A stretch of 64,000 nt of DNA from positions 682,001 to 746,000 of the forward strand of contig NZ_QWGA01000003.1 of assembly GCF_003576245.1 (NCBI RefSeq). Direction: 5' to 3'. The notes below the pieces were generated by a model that worked only from the letters and a program-made list of their open reading frames with translations, was not told where the DNA came from and did no database searches. The position numbers and the translations under genes were made by a program. Source of the stretch: Henriciella algicola. Its GTDB lineage: Bacteria; Pseudomonadota; Alphaproteobacteria; Caulobacterales; Hyphomonadaceae. This document shows positions 55,481 to 63,558 of the stretch, piece after piece. How positions within the stretch are numbered: position 1 is the stretch's first letter; every line of letters starts with the position of its first letter.

Positions 55481-55558
55481 GTCGCGGGCGCCAGCTGTCC
55501 GCGGAACGCGTCGGCACCCTGTCTGTTAGCTCAGCGTACCGCATTCACAGGAGCACAC

Positions 55559-56077
55559 ATGACTGAGATCAAACCCGGCCACAACGCAGCCCCTCTCTCC
55601 CTGAACCTCATCAACGGGACCAATTGGTCGCTCGGTGAGCAGGATGATGACGCGCATCCATGGCGGATGATCGTTGTCTATCGCGGCTTGCATTGCCCGC
55701 TCTGCAAGAAACAGCTGAAAGAGCTAAGCGGCAAGCTGAAGGATATTGCCGGCAAAGGCATCAGCGTTGTCGCCGCAACGATGGAAGACAAGTCGCGCGC
55801 GGAGAAAGCCCATAAGGAGTGGGAGCTGGACCAGCTTCCGATCGCCTACGAGATTGGCGAGGACTTTATCGAAAAGTTCGGCCTCTACACGTCTGAAGCA
55901 ATCAATGATGATGAGCCGGACGTTTTCGCTGAACCAGCCCTGCTCGTCTTCAAGGGCACGGACTATCATATGGGGTGGGTGCAGTCCGTCCCATTCGCCC
56001 GCCCCGCCCTCGATGATGTCGTCAGCAGCATTGAGTTTGTCGAGAAGAAAGACTACCCGCCACGCGGCACTCGGTAG
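55559..56077 (+). CDS. Peroxiredoxin-like (AhpC/TSA) protein
   Basis: A 172-residue thioredoxin-fold protein. The redox site is Cys46-Pro-Leu-Cys49 in YRGLHCPLCKKQL, and the strand WRMIVVYRG precedes it. The second half has the EIGEDFIEKFGLYTSEA and EPALLVFKG segments. It is the AhpC/TSA-like family with a resolving cysteine in a CxxC arrangement, so peroxide reduction is likely, with an unknown reductant. ATG 55559 is preceded by CAGGAGCAC. It is flanked by terminators on both sides and is thus a single-gene transcript. Confidence 0.86.
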   Translation: MTEIKPGHNAAPLSLNLINGTNWSLGEQDDDAHPWRMIVVYRGLHCPLCKKQLKELSGKLKDIAGKGISVVAATMEDKSRAEKAHKEWELDQLPIAYEIGEDFIEKFGLYTSEAINDDEPDVFAEPALLVFKGTDYHMGWVQSVPFARPALDDVVSSIEFVEKKDYPPRGTR

Positions 56078-56093
56078 ACCCGACCCTGAATTA

Positions 56094-56120
56094 AAAAGCC
56101 CGCCTCGAAGGCGGGCTTTT
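56094..56120. terminator. Bidirectional terminator, peroxiredoxin / sugar dehydrogenase
   Basis: AAAAGCCCGCC and GGCGGGCTTTT with a TCGAA loop, between convergent genes. Confidence 0.9.
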
Positions 56121-56123
56121 CTT

Positions 56124-57671
56124 TTATTGCTGGTCTTCGAGGCGGTTCAGGTTGCCTGAATAGTTCAGGATGAGCAGCCGCCCTTCCTGATCGAGTCCAA
56201 AGCTCGACATCGAACCGACGAGGTTTGCCCCCTCAAACACGTCATTCAGCCGCTGAAAATCGCTTGAAGGCACCGTCCGGCCAATGACGAGATCGCTTTC
56301 CGGCACAGACCAGAAATTGTTTGTGATAAAATCGCCAAAGACATAGTGGTCCTGAACCGCCTCAATGCTGCCGCGATAGACATATCCGCCCACAACTGAG
56401 CTGCCTTCAAACGGCCCATTGCCGTGCGCATATTCGGCGACAGGGGGCGTGAAAGCGGCATCGTCCGGGCCTTCGAATTGTTGGGTACCTTCGCGGGTAT
56501 CCCAACCAAAGTTCGTCCCCGCTCCATCTGCCGGAAGCCGATTGATCTCCTCGATCGCGTCCTGACCGACATCGCCGAAGAACAGGTCACCCGTTACGGG
56601 GTCTACGCTGCCCCGGTAGGGATTGCGCACGCCGAGTGCGAAGATCTCGGGACGCCCGCCACCGCCCTCAAATGCATTGCCAGCCGGAATGGCATAGTCG
56701 CGCAGATCATCACCCGGGAAATCGTCGCCATTCACGTCGATGCGCAGGACCTTTCCGAGCAGTTCATCCGGATCTTGCGCATTCTCGTTCGGGTCACCCG
56801 AACCGCCTCCATCACCAAGCGGCACGTATAGAAGACCGTCATTGGAAAAGCCGATCCAGCCCGCATTGTGGTTACTCGCAGGTTGGGCAACGCGCAGGAT
56901 GACATCCTTGGTGGATGGGTCGATCTGGGTTCTTGATCCGCTAAACGCGGTGTAGCGCCGGATCTCGGTATCGCCGGACGTGTTGGTCACGTTAATGTAG
57001 ATCGTGCCGTCTGTCTCGTAGTCCGGAGAGAAAGCAAGTCCGAGCAGGCCCTGCTCTCCGGAGTAGGAGAGATCGCCCGCAAGATTCAGGAAGAGCGGGC
57101 TTGCAAGCGCGCCTGTCGCAGGGTTGTAGGCGTAGACCTCACCCGCCTTTTCAACAACTGCAAGCAATTCAGTGCCAGGTATCGGGGCTACAAAAACCGG
57201 CTCGAAGAAGGTCCCACTTATGGTGACGATCGTGCCGTTTTCAGCGACGTCGGCAACCGTGAGGGAGAGTGTCGTGCTTGTCGTCCCTCCCTTACCGTCG
57301 CTCGCCTCGACGTCGATCTCGTAGACGTTGTCGCTATCGGCATCCGCCGGGCGTTCGAAGTCGATAGGTGAGCGCGCCGAAAGCTCTCCTGTGTCGCTAT
57401 CGAGATCGAAGAGCTGCGAGTCACCCGGGCCGGTGAACGCAAAACTGATGTCATCGCCGTCCGCATCCGTCGCCTCGAAGGTAAAGAGTACACCGGTCGT
57501 GTTCTCCTCAACGCTGATGCTCGACGCAGAGGTGAACTCTGGCGCGTTATTCGACGGCGGTGGCGGGGGAGGAGGTGGAGGCGGCGGCGCCGATGGCCCT
57601 CCGCTACTGTCACCGCCACCGCAAGCTGCGGCGAGAAGCAGTGTGGATACGGTGCAAAGCATACGCCTCAT
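56124..57671 (-). CDS. PQQ-dependent sugar dehydrogenase-like lipoprotein with cadherin-like module
   Basis: A 515-residue exported protein. The lipobox LLLAAAC has Cys17. A Pro-rich linker (about residues 29-39, a run of eleven prolines) leads to a cadherin-like beta-domain (residues 45-145; APEFTSASSISVEENTTGV, DADGDDISF, DVEASDGKGG). The rest is a glucose/sorbosone dehydrogenase beta-propeller with GEQGLLGLAFSPDYETDGTIY, HNAGWIGFSNDGLLYVPLGDGG, KVLRIDVNGD and ALGVRNPYRG. The family uses PQQ to oxidise sugars; PQQ synthesis genes are not seen here. The cadherin module suggests surface display or binding. Confidence 0.88.
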   Translation of the reverse strand: MRRMLCTVSTLLLAAACGGGDSSGGPSAPPPPPPPPPPPSNNAPEFTSASSISVEENTTGVLFTFEATDADGDDISFAFTGPGDSQLFDLDSDTGELSARSPIDFERPADADSDNVYEIDVEASDGKGGTTSTTLSLTVADVAENGTIVTISGTFFEPVFVAPIPGTELLAVVEKAGEVYAYNPATGALASPLFLNLAGDLSYSGEQGLLGLAFSPDYETDGTIYINVTNTSGDTEIRRYTAFSGSRTQIDPSTKDVILRVAQPASNHNAGWIGFSNDGLLYVPLGDGGGSGDPNENAQDPDELLGKVLRIDVNGDDFPGDDLRDYAIPAGNAFEGGGGRPEIFALGVRNPYRGSVDPVTGDLFFGDVGQDAIEEINRLPADGAGTNFGWDTREGTQQFEGPDDAAFTPPVAEYAHGNGPFEGSSVVGGYVYRGSIEAVQDHYVFGDFITNNFWSVPESDLVIGRTVPSSDFQRLNDVFEGANLVGSMSSFGLDQEGRLLILNYSGNLNRLEDQQ

Positions 57672-57854
57672 GAGGGGCTCCAGTTTCGTGTCTGACTAGA
57701 CTTTGGCGCGATGCCTCAATCTTAAGGAAAGTTCATATCCAGTCTTTTGCAGAACCCGCCGCCTGCTGCAACCATTACAGATCGCGGTGCTGACGTTGCC
57801 TCGCGTTCAGCTTCACCCAATATAATGGGGACAGCATCTCCAGGACATTCTGAC

Positions 57855-58409
57855 ATGATGACCAAGACATATCTTATCCCGGCCCTCGCTTCGCTTGCGC
57901 TGCTAGGCGCTTGCGCGACAGCCACGCCTTATCAGGCCGCGTCGCCATCCGACCGCGGTTACACCGAGCAACAGATCGAGCAGAACCGCTGGGTCGTGAA
58001 CTTCTCGGGCAACAGCCTGACCGACCGCCAGACGGTGGAGACCTATCTCCTCTATCGCGCAGCAGAGCTGACGGTGCAGACCGGCTATGACAATTTCCGC
58101 ATGGTCCGTCGCACCACGGACGCAGACCGCAGCTTTGTCCCCGTTGGGGGCACTTACAGCCATTTCAGCCCGCATTACCGCTTCTACGGCCCGCGGGGGC
58201 GTGCGATCGCCTATTACCCGCACCATTGGGGCGGCTTTAACGACCCGTTTTTCTCACGCGCGCCAGATTACCGCGAAGTGACACGGTTTGAAGCGTCCGC
58301 TGAAATCCTGATGGGCCGTGGGCCATCCCCGGATGATCCGGCCTATTTCGACGCGCGTGACGTGCTGGCGAACCTGTCCGGCACGATCATGCGGCCGCAG
58401 CCGCGCTAA
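57855..58409 (+). CDS. DUF4136-like lipoprotein
   Basis: A 184-residue lipoprotein. The signal ASLALLGAC gives a lipidated Cys in the twenties. The mature protein has SDRGYTEQQIEQNRWVVNFSGNSLTDRQTVETYLLYRAAEL, the pattern of DUF4136-type and CC0125-like alphaproteobacterial envelope proteins, then a His/Tyr-rich loop (YSHFSPHYRFYGPRGRAIAYY) and RFEASAEILMGRG. ATG 57855 (or 57858) is chosen because CAGGA lies upstream. Function is not known. A hairpin follows that also borders the next gene. Confidence 0.8.
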   Translation: MMTKTYLIPALASLALLGACATATPYQAASPSDRGYTEQQIEQNRWVVNFSGNSLTDRQTVETYLLYRAAELTVQTGYDNFRMVRRTTDADRSFVPVGGTYSHFSPHYRFYGPRGRAIAYYPHHWGGFNDPFFSRAPDYREVTRFEASAEILMGRGPSPDDPAYFDARDVLANLSGTIMRPQPR

Positions 58410-58440
58410 GCACGCAAGCAGCGCTGGCCAAATTCAGTCT

Positions 58441-58463
58441 CCCGGTCTTAAGTGAAGGCCGGG
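58441..58463 (+). promoter_or_regulatory. Hairpin terminator or ribosome-site cover ahead of luxR-type gene
   Basis: CCCGGTCTT and AAGGCCGGG form a 9-bp stem with an AAGTG loop, followed by GGATTTTT. It can terminate the DUF4136 transcript, and its 3' arm merges with the GGGGGA ribosome binding site of the next gene, ATG 58473. Confidence 0.65.
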
Positions 58464-58472
58464 GGATTTTTC

Positions 58473-58919
58473 ATGGCCGCACGAAAGACAGGCAAACCGG
58501 CAGTTTCAGTTCTGAGCCTCGTGGCCTATGGGCTGCTGCTCGCCGGAGGTGTGCTGGTGCTGCAATGGATTGAGTATGCGCAGTTTGCGCGCTTCCAGCC
58601 GGGGGGCCTGCTGGTCTCGCTCCTCGCTGCCCTCTTTCTCATCCTTGGCGTCTGGGTCGGGGCGCAGCTGTTTCGCAAGACCGCGCCGAGCGCTTCGGCC
58701 GGCAACCCGCAGGCGCGGGCGACACTCGGCATCAGTGACCGCGAGTTCGAGGTGCTGGAGCTTCTCGCGGCAGGTCAGTCCAACAAGGAAATCGCGCGCA
58801 CGCTGGGTGTCTCGCCCAATACGGTCAAGACGCATGTCTCGCGCCTGCTTGAGAAGCTCGACGCGCGCCGCCGGACCGAAGCCATCCAGAAGGCGCGGGA
58901 GCTGCACATTGTCAGCTAG
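58473..58919 (+). CDS. Membrane-anchored LuxR-type regulator
   Basis: A 148-residue protein with two membrane helices (SVLSLVAYGLLLAGGVLVLQWI and LLVSLLAALFLILGVWVGAQLF) and a C-terminal LuxR-type helix-turn-helix (residues about 85-145) with ISDREFEVLELLAAGQSNKEIA and VSPNTVKTHVSRLLEKLDARRRTEAIQKARE. There is no receiver or autoinducer domain. It is paired with a DUF4199 membrane protein, an arrangement I recall from alphaproteobacteria. ATG 58473 follows GGGGGA; an in-frame GTG upstream would lie within the hairpin. A terminator lies between the two genes. Confidence 0.86.
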   Translation: MAARKTGKPAVSVLSLVAYGLLLAGGVLVLQWIEYAQFARFQPGGLLVSLLAALFLILGVWVGAQLFRKTAPSASAGNPQARATLGISDREFEVLELLAAGQSNKEIARTLGVSPNTVKTHVSRLLEKLDARRRTEAIQKARELHIVS

Positions 58920-58932
58920 TCGATGCACATTC

Positions 58933-58959
58933 GGGTGATTTCACGAAAATCACCCTTTT
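58933..58959 (+). terminator. Terminator between LuxR-type gene and DUF4199 gene
   Basis: GGGTGATTT and AAATCACCC, 9-bp stem, 5-base loop, then TTTT. The genes on either side form a pair, so partial read-through is likely. Confidence 0.75.
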
Positions 58960-59023
58960 GGGCGATAGGCGACCGGGCAGTTCAGGCGCCAGAGAGATGC
59001 CTCTGAAACAGGGAGACTATCAG

Positions 59024-59566
59024 ATGCTGAAACGAATTGGCTGGGCCGGGGTGATTGCAGGCCTGATCGCGGGTGGGACGTTGCTGGTCATGATGATGGC
59101 CTTCAGGGACGTGCCGATGGAGGAGAACGGCATTGGCGCGCTCATCGGTTATGCGTCCATGCTGGTCGCGATGAGCTTCATCTTCATCGCCGTCAAGCGC
59201 CAGCGGGACATTGCGCAGGGGGGCGTGATCAAATTCCTGCCCGCCTTTGGCATGGGCCTCGCCATCAGCGCCCTGGCGGCCGTGATCTATGCGTTCGCCT
59301 GGGAAGTGACGCTGGTGATCACCGGTCTCGATTTCGGGAGCGACTATGCCAATGCCTCGATTGAGGCTGCCGAGGCGAAAGGCATGTCAGGCGCAGAGCT
59401 TGCAGCTTACGCAGAAAGGATGCGCGGCTTCGCCGAGATGTACGCCAATCCGCTGTTCCGCATCCCGATCACGATCACCGAGATCCTCCCCATAGGCGTT
59501 CTCGTATCGCTGGTGAGCGCGCTATTGTTGCGCAACAGGAAGTTTCTTCCGGCGCGAGAGGCCTGA
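59024..59566 (+). CDS. DUF4199 membrane protein
   Basis: A 180-residue protein with four membrane helices: residues about 5-27 (GWAGVIAGLIAGGTLLVMMMAF), 38-56, 72-93, 152-171. A soluble loop of about 50 residues between the third and fourth helices contains GLDFGSDYANASIEAAEAKG and EMYANPLFRIPI. This layout fits DUF4199. ATG 59024 follows GGGAGA. No role is known. Its partner is the membrane-anchored LuxR-type gene upstream; a function as a regulator partner or target is inference. Confidence 0.85.
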   Translation: MLKRIGWAGVIAGLIAGGTLLVMMMAFRDVPMEENGIGALIGYASMLVAMSFIFIAVKRQRDIAQGGVIKFLPAFGMGLAISALAAVIYAFAWEVTLVITGLDFGSDYANASIEAAEAKGMSGAELAAYAERMRGFAEMYANPLFRIPITITEILPIGVLVSLVSALLLRNRKFLPAREA

Positions 59567-59572
59567 ATGAAA

Positions 59573-59598
59573 AAGCCCGCTCATTTCTGAGCGGGCTT
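59573..59598 (+). terminator. Terminator after DUF4199 gene
   Basis: AAGCCCGCTC and GAGCGGGCTT with a 6-base loop, between convergent genes (the SDR gene ends at 59625). Confidence 0.85.
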
Positions 59599-59624
59599 CA
59601 TCAGATCGTGGGTATGGCCGACGC

Positions 59625-60404
59625 TTAGCGCGGTGCCATCCGGATGGCGCCGTCGAGGCGGACATCTTCGCCGTTGAAGTAGGCGTTGGTGATCATCTGC
59701 TCTGCGAGCGATGCATACTCTTCCGGGTTGCCGAGGCGGGCCGGGTTCGGCACCTGCGCGCCGAGCGCCTGCTTGACGTTCTCCGGGGCGCCCTGCAGCA
59801 GCGGGGTGTTGAAGATACCTGGCAGGATCGTGTTGACGCGGATCATTTCGCGCGAGAGGTCACGTGCGATTGGAAGCGTCATGCCAACAACGCCGCCCTT
59901 GGAAGCGGAGTAAGCTGCCTGACCGATCTGGCCGTCTTCAGCCGCAACCGAAGCGGTGTTGACGATCGCACCGCGCTCACCGTCGATCGGGTCCAGCGTC
60001 ATCATGCCAGCGGCAGACTTCGCGATGCAGCGGAAGGTGCCGACGAGGTTGATCTGGATAATGAGGTCGAACTTGTCGAGTGGGAAGTGGCTGATCTCGC
60101 CGCTGTTCTTGTCACGGCTTGCGGTCTTGATCGCGTTGCCCGTACCGGCGCAGTTCACGAGGATACGCTCCTGGCCGATGGCTTCGCGCGACTTCTTGAA
60201 GCCTGCGTCGACAGACGCTTCATCGGTGACGTTCACCTTGCAGAAAACGCCGCCGAGTTCCTTGGCGAGGGCTTCGCCCTTTTCTTCGTTGAGGTCGAAC
60301 AGAGCGACCTTCACGCCGTGCGAGGCGAGTTGTCTTGCAGTGGCCGCGCCGAGGCCCGATGCGCCGCCTGTGATAACCGCGCTGATGTCTGAGCTGAGTT
60401 TCAT
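59625..60404 (-). CDS. SDR-family 3-hydroxyacyl-CoA dehydrogenase-like enzyme
   Basis: A 259-residue short-chain dehydrogenase. The NAD motif is GGASGLG at 13-19, and the catalytic Ser152, Tyr165 and Lys169 are in ASVAAEDGQIGQAAYSASK. It resembles the HSD10-type 3-hydroxyacyl-CoA dehydrogenase (type II), with the characteristic NTASVAAEDGQIGQAAYSASK region and RVNTILPGIFNTPLL. That activity would serve fatty acid or branched amino acid degradation. No such pathway genes lie next to it, so the substrate is uncertain. It is convergent with the DUF4199 gene. Confidence 0.9.
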   Translation of the reverse strand: MKLSSDISAVITGGASGLGAATARQLASHGVKVALFDLNEEKGEALAKELGGVFCKVNVTDEASVDAGFKKSREAIGQERILVNCAGTGNAIKTASRDKNSGEISHFPLDKFDLIIQINLVGTFRCIAKSAAGMMTLDPIDGERGAIVNTASVAAEDGQIGQAAYSASKGGVVGMTLPIARDLSREMIRVNTILPGIFNTPLLQGAPENVKQALGAQVPNPARLGNPEEYASLAEQMITNAYFNGEDVRLDGAIRMAPR

Positions 60405-60472
60405 GTCTGATAGGTCTCCCTTGAACGTTCGGCTGATGCGAGCGATCTATAGAGGCAAGAAAGGCTGTGCCA

Positions 60473-60877
60473 ATGCGTCACCCAACGGAAATTGTGATCG
60501 AGAACGGAGAGGATGGGCCACGCGCCCTGCCGCTATCGCTTGAACGCGACCGCAGGCGCACCCGGAAAGGCTTCATGCCGAAGCTTTTGCGGGTCGCTGG
60601 ACGTGTCCCGTTCGCGGATGATCTGGCGGCTGCGTATTACGCAGCAGTGGACCCAGCAACACCGCGCAAGGCGAAGGCCGTGCTGTTCGCCGCGCTGGGC
60701 TATTTCGTGCTGCCGACTGACTGGGTGCCGGACTTTGTTGTCGGCTTCGGCTTTGCAGACGATGCGACGGTTCTCGCGACGGCGCTGTCGATTGTCGGGG
60801 CGCAAGTGCGCGAACGCCACCGCCGGGCCGCCCGCAGGCTACTCGACCTTCCAGAACCCCAGAATGACGACGCCTAA
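60473..60877 (+). CDS. YkvA/DUF1232 family protein
   Basis: A 134-residue protein. The DUF1232 signature is AAYYAAVDPATPRKAKAVLFAALGYFVLPTDWVPDF (here about residues 50-90), with a hydrophobic helix and a PTDWVPD turn. It is a small membrane-associated protein of unknown role. ATG 60473 is preferred because AAAGG is upstream; a GTG at 60467 is two codons before. It is divergent from the SDR gene and convergent with lpoA. Confidence 0.85.
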   Translation: MRHPTEIVIENGEDGPRALPLSLERDRRRTRKGFMPKLLRVAGRVPFADDLAAAYYAAVDPATPRKAKAVLFAALGYFVLPTDWVPDFVVGFGFADDATVLATALSIVGAQVRERHRRAARRLLDLPEPQNDDA

Positions 60878-60892
60878 AAGCGGCTTAGCCGC

Positions 60893-62224
60893 CTAGCTGG
60901 TGCCCGGGTCAAAGGTCTGCGCGGCCTTGTTGATCTCAACGGCGCCCTGCGAGCCTGCAACCTCATAGATCGAGAGGCGGCGCTCCGTCGTGCCGGAGCG
61001 GTCAAAACGGAAGACACCGTTCACGCCAAGATATCCGTCCTGCGAGGCGATTTCGTCACGGGTGACTTCGCCGTCTGCGCCAAGCTGGCTGACGAGAGCG
61101 GCTGCGTCATAGGCGGTGGAGGCGAGCGAGCTTGGGCCGGTGCCATAGATGCGCTGGAACTTGGTGTTGAAGGCCTGAACGTCATCACGCGATGGCGCAA
61201 CGAACCAGCCACCCCGCAGTGACGGCTCACGCCAGATCGCGCGGTCGTCCCAACCGGAAAGACCCATCATCTGCACATTGCGGCTCATGCCGTAATAGCT
61301 GAGAAGCGGGCCGACGCGGCGAAGCTGTGTGCCGCGCTCCGGGATGAGGATGGCGACCTTGCCGCCGCCCTGCTGGGCGTTGTTCACCGCATTCGCGATA
61401 TAGCGCGCCTCGGAATCCGGGGACTGCGTGCTTTCTGGATAGAAACCGCTTGCGGCCACGCGGCCACCGACACGGCTCGCTTCACGCTGGAGGGCGGTTT
61501 CGATGCGTTGGCCAAGAGCGCTCTGCGGCCCGAAATAGGCGAACTGGCGATAGCCTTGTGACACAGCATAGCTGACCAGCGCAGCGACTTCCTGCTCCGG
61601 CGTGATTGAGGCGAGCCAGGTGTTGCCGCCTGCAACGCTGCTGTCATTGGAGAAGCCGATGATCTGGGTCTCAGCCCCAAGGCCCTCACGGTTCAGCGCC
61701 TCGATATTGGTGCCGAAGAGCGGACCAAGGATGACATCTGCGCCCTCATCAAGCACTTCCTGCGCCATGGCGATGGCCTGGCTTTGGGAGCCTGCCGTGT
61801 CTTTCGGAAGGACCAGCATGTTCTCGCCTGCATGGTCGAAGAGCGCCATTTCGATACCGGCCAGCATGCCTTCGGCTTCGGCACGCACGCCGGAATTGGG
61901 GTGCGAGAATGGAAGAAGCACGCCAATACGGAACAGATCGCGGTCGCCCATGAAGTCCGGCGTGAAATAGCCATTGTCAGCTTCGGGCACATTGTCGGCT
62001 GGCGTGATGCCTTCATCGTCGTGGAGGCCATCGAGGCCTTCTTCCTCGACGCCCTGGTCAGCGCGATCCGTGCGGTCATTTCCGCGGTCGCCGCGGCTTT
62101 GCCCGGTCTCGATCGGCGCAGGCGGACGCATCGGATCGGTCGCGCAGGCGGCCACCAGCAGAAAACTTGCCAGCACAAGGCTTGGCGCAAGACGCGCAAA
62201 GCGCGATGGTAGACCAGATGTCAT
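60893..62224 (-). CDS. lpoA: LpoA-like penicillin-binding protein activator (LppC), lipoprotein
   Basis: A 443-residue outer membrane lipoprotein with signal ASFLLVAAC. An Asp/Glu/Arg-rich linker (about residues 35-95) precedes a periplasmic binding protein type 1 domain: FRIGVLLPFSHPNSGVRAEAEGMLAGIEMAL, DTAGSQSQAIAMAQEVLDEGADVILGPLFGTN, IIGFSNDSSVAGGN and LSYYGMSRNVQMMGLSGW. This is the C-terminal part of the E. coli LpoA; the E. coli TPR-like N-terminal domain is missing. LpoA activates PBP1A; activity here is inferred by synteny with rsmI, yraN and dolP. Its start overlaps that of rsmI. Confidence 0.88.
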   Translation of the reverse strand: MTSGLPSRFARLAPSLVLASFLLVAACATDPMRPPAPIETGQSRGDRGNDRTDRADQGVEEEGLDGLHDDEGITPADNVPEADNGYFTPDFMGDRDLFRIGVLLPFSHPNSGVRAEAEGMLAGIEMALFDHAGENMLVLPKDTAGSQSQAIAMAQEVLDEGADVILGPLFGTNIEALNREGLGAETQIIGFSNDSSVAGGNTWLASITPEQEVAALVSYAVSQGYRQFAYFGPQSALGQRIETALQREASRVGGRVAASGFYPESTQSPDSEARYIANAVNNAQQGGGKVAILIPERGTQLRRVGPLLSYYGMSRNVQMMGLSGWDDRAIWREPSLRGGWFVAPSRDDVQAFNTKFQRIYGTGPSSLASTAYDAAALVSQLGADGEVTRDEIASQDGYLGVNGVFRFDRSGTTERRLSIYEVAGSQGAVEINKAAQTFDPGTS

Positions 62225-63141
62225 CAAGTTTTCCTTCTTCTCGATCGAGCGACCAGAGGTCTGGCGAGACTAGTGCCGGGCCGAGGCCCGCGCAACATGA
62301 AGTCGCGCGTCTTGATCCCGGGCTCTACATTGTGTCGACGCCAATCGGCAACCTCAGAGATATTACACTTCGCGCTTTGGACACGCTCGCCGCTGTGGAT
62401 GAAATCCTCGCAGAGGATACGCGCGTTGCCCGCAAGCTGCTTGATGCCCATGGCATTCACGCGAAACTGAGCCCCTATCATGACCATAATGGGGCCGAGC
62501 GCCGCCCCGGCCTGATTGAGCGGCTCGCAGACGGCGCGCGCCTGGCGCTGATCTCGGATGCTGGCACGCCGCTTGTGTCCGATCCGGGCTGGAAGCTGGT
62601 GCATGAAGCACGCGAAGCGGGTGTGCGGATCATTCCCGTCCCGGGCGCATCGGCGATGCTTGCGGGTCTTGTCGCGTCGGGTCTTGCGAGCGACCGGTTC
62701 ATGTTCTGCGGCTTCCTTCCGCCAAAGACGGGCCCGCGCAAGCGCGCCGCAGAAGAACTGAAGGTGGTGCCGTCGACCCTCATCTTCTATGAAGGCGGCT
62801 CACGGCTCGCCGCGTCGCTGGCCGACCTTGCAGAAACGCTTGGACCGCGGCGCGACTGTGTTGTCGCGCGCGAGCTGACCAAGCTGTTCGAGGAAGTGCG
62901 CAGCGGCACGCTGGAAGAACTGGCGGCTCACTATGAAACCAATGGCGCACCGAAGGGCGAGATCGTCGTTCTGATCGGCCCGCCAGAGGTACGGGCGGCT
63001 GAGGCGGGCGATATCGATACCGCGCTTATCGACGCCATGCAGCGCCTGCCGATGAAGGCGGCCGCCAATGAGGTGGCCGATGTGTTCGGCCTTTCGAAGC
63101 GTGATCTCTATCAGCGCGCGCTGCAGCTCAAGAATGGCTAG
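62218..63141 (+). CDS. rsmI: RsmI, 16S rRNA (cytidine1402-2'-O)-methyltransferase
   Basis: A 307-residue SAM-dependent enzyme that methylates C1402 of 16S rRNA. It shows GLYIVSTPIGNLRDITLRAL, EILAEDTRVARKLL, LISDAGTPLVSDPG (residues about 117-130), VPGASAMLAGLVASGL and RDCVVARELTKLFEE. ATG 62218 is likely, with ATG 62206 as an alternative; both leave a nonconserved N terminus of about 30 residues. The gene is divergent from lpoA, with overlapping 5' ends, so the promoters of each must lie within the other's coding sequence or share a very short region. It overlaps yraN by eight bases. Confidence 0.92.
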   Translation: MSSSFPSSRSSDQRSGETSAGPRPAQHEVARLDPGLYIVSTPIGNLRDITLRALDTLAAVDEILAEDTRVARKLLDAHGIHAKLSPYHDHNGAERRPGLIERLADGARLALISDAGTPLVSDPGWKLVHEAREAGVRIIPVPGASAMLAGLVASGLASDRFMFCGFLPPKTGPRKRAAEELKVVPSTLIFYEGGSRLAASLADLAETLGPRRDCVVARELTKLFEEVRSGTLEELAAHYETNGAPKGEIVVLIGPPEVRAAEAGDIDTALIDAMQRLPMKAAANEVADVFGLSKRDLYQRALQLKNG

Positions 63142-63520
63142 GAAGGGACGGCGCCAGGCAGCAGAAACGCGCGGCCGCCGCGCCGAAACACTGGCCGCGC
63201 TCTGGCTTCGCCTGAAGGGCTATCGCATCCTTGCGAAGCGCGTACGCCTGCCTGTTGGCGAAATTGATCTGATTGCACGCAAGGGCGGCGTCCTCGCCTT
63301 CGTTGAGGTGAAGGCACGCGCTGACTTCACAACCGCAGCGAATGCGGTCACTGCTTCTTCCTGGAAACGCATCAACCGCGCGGCTGACAGCTGGACTGCG
63401 CGCCGGCCCGACCTTCGCGCGCTCAGCTGGCGCTTTGACCTGATGGTGATCCAGCCGCGCAGCAGGCCCGTGCACCTGGCTGACCAGTGGCGCCCAGATT
63501 TCGCCCCAAGCGGACGCTAG
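63134..63520 (+). CDS. yraN: YraN/UPF0102 family nuclease-like protein
   Basis: A 128-residue protein of the restriction endonuclease-like fold. It has RRAETLAALWLRLKGYRIL, then RLPVGEIDLIARKGGVLAFVEVKAR with the D-ExK catalytic pattern (Asp in EIDL, Glu and Lys in FVEVK), and NRAADSW. Family members are proposed Holliday junction-type nucleases but the role is unproven. ATG 63134 is chosen since it overlaps the end of rsmI and gives the usual N terminus; earlier in-frame codons lie in rsmI. Confidence 0.9.
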   Translation: MARKGRRQAAETRGRRAETLAALWLRLKGYRILAKRVRLPVGEIDLIARKGGVLAFVEVKARADFTTAANAVTASSWKRINRAADSWTARRPDLRALSWRFDLMVIQPRSRPVHLADQWRPDFAPSGR

Positions 63521-63558
63521 GGCGGTTACAGACTAGACTAAGAACCGAAGAGGCTCAC

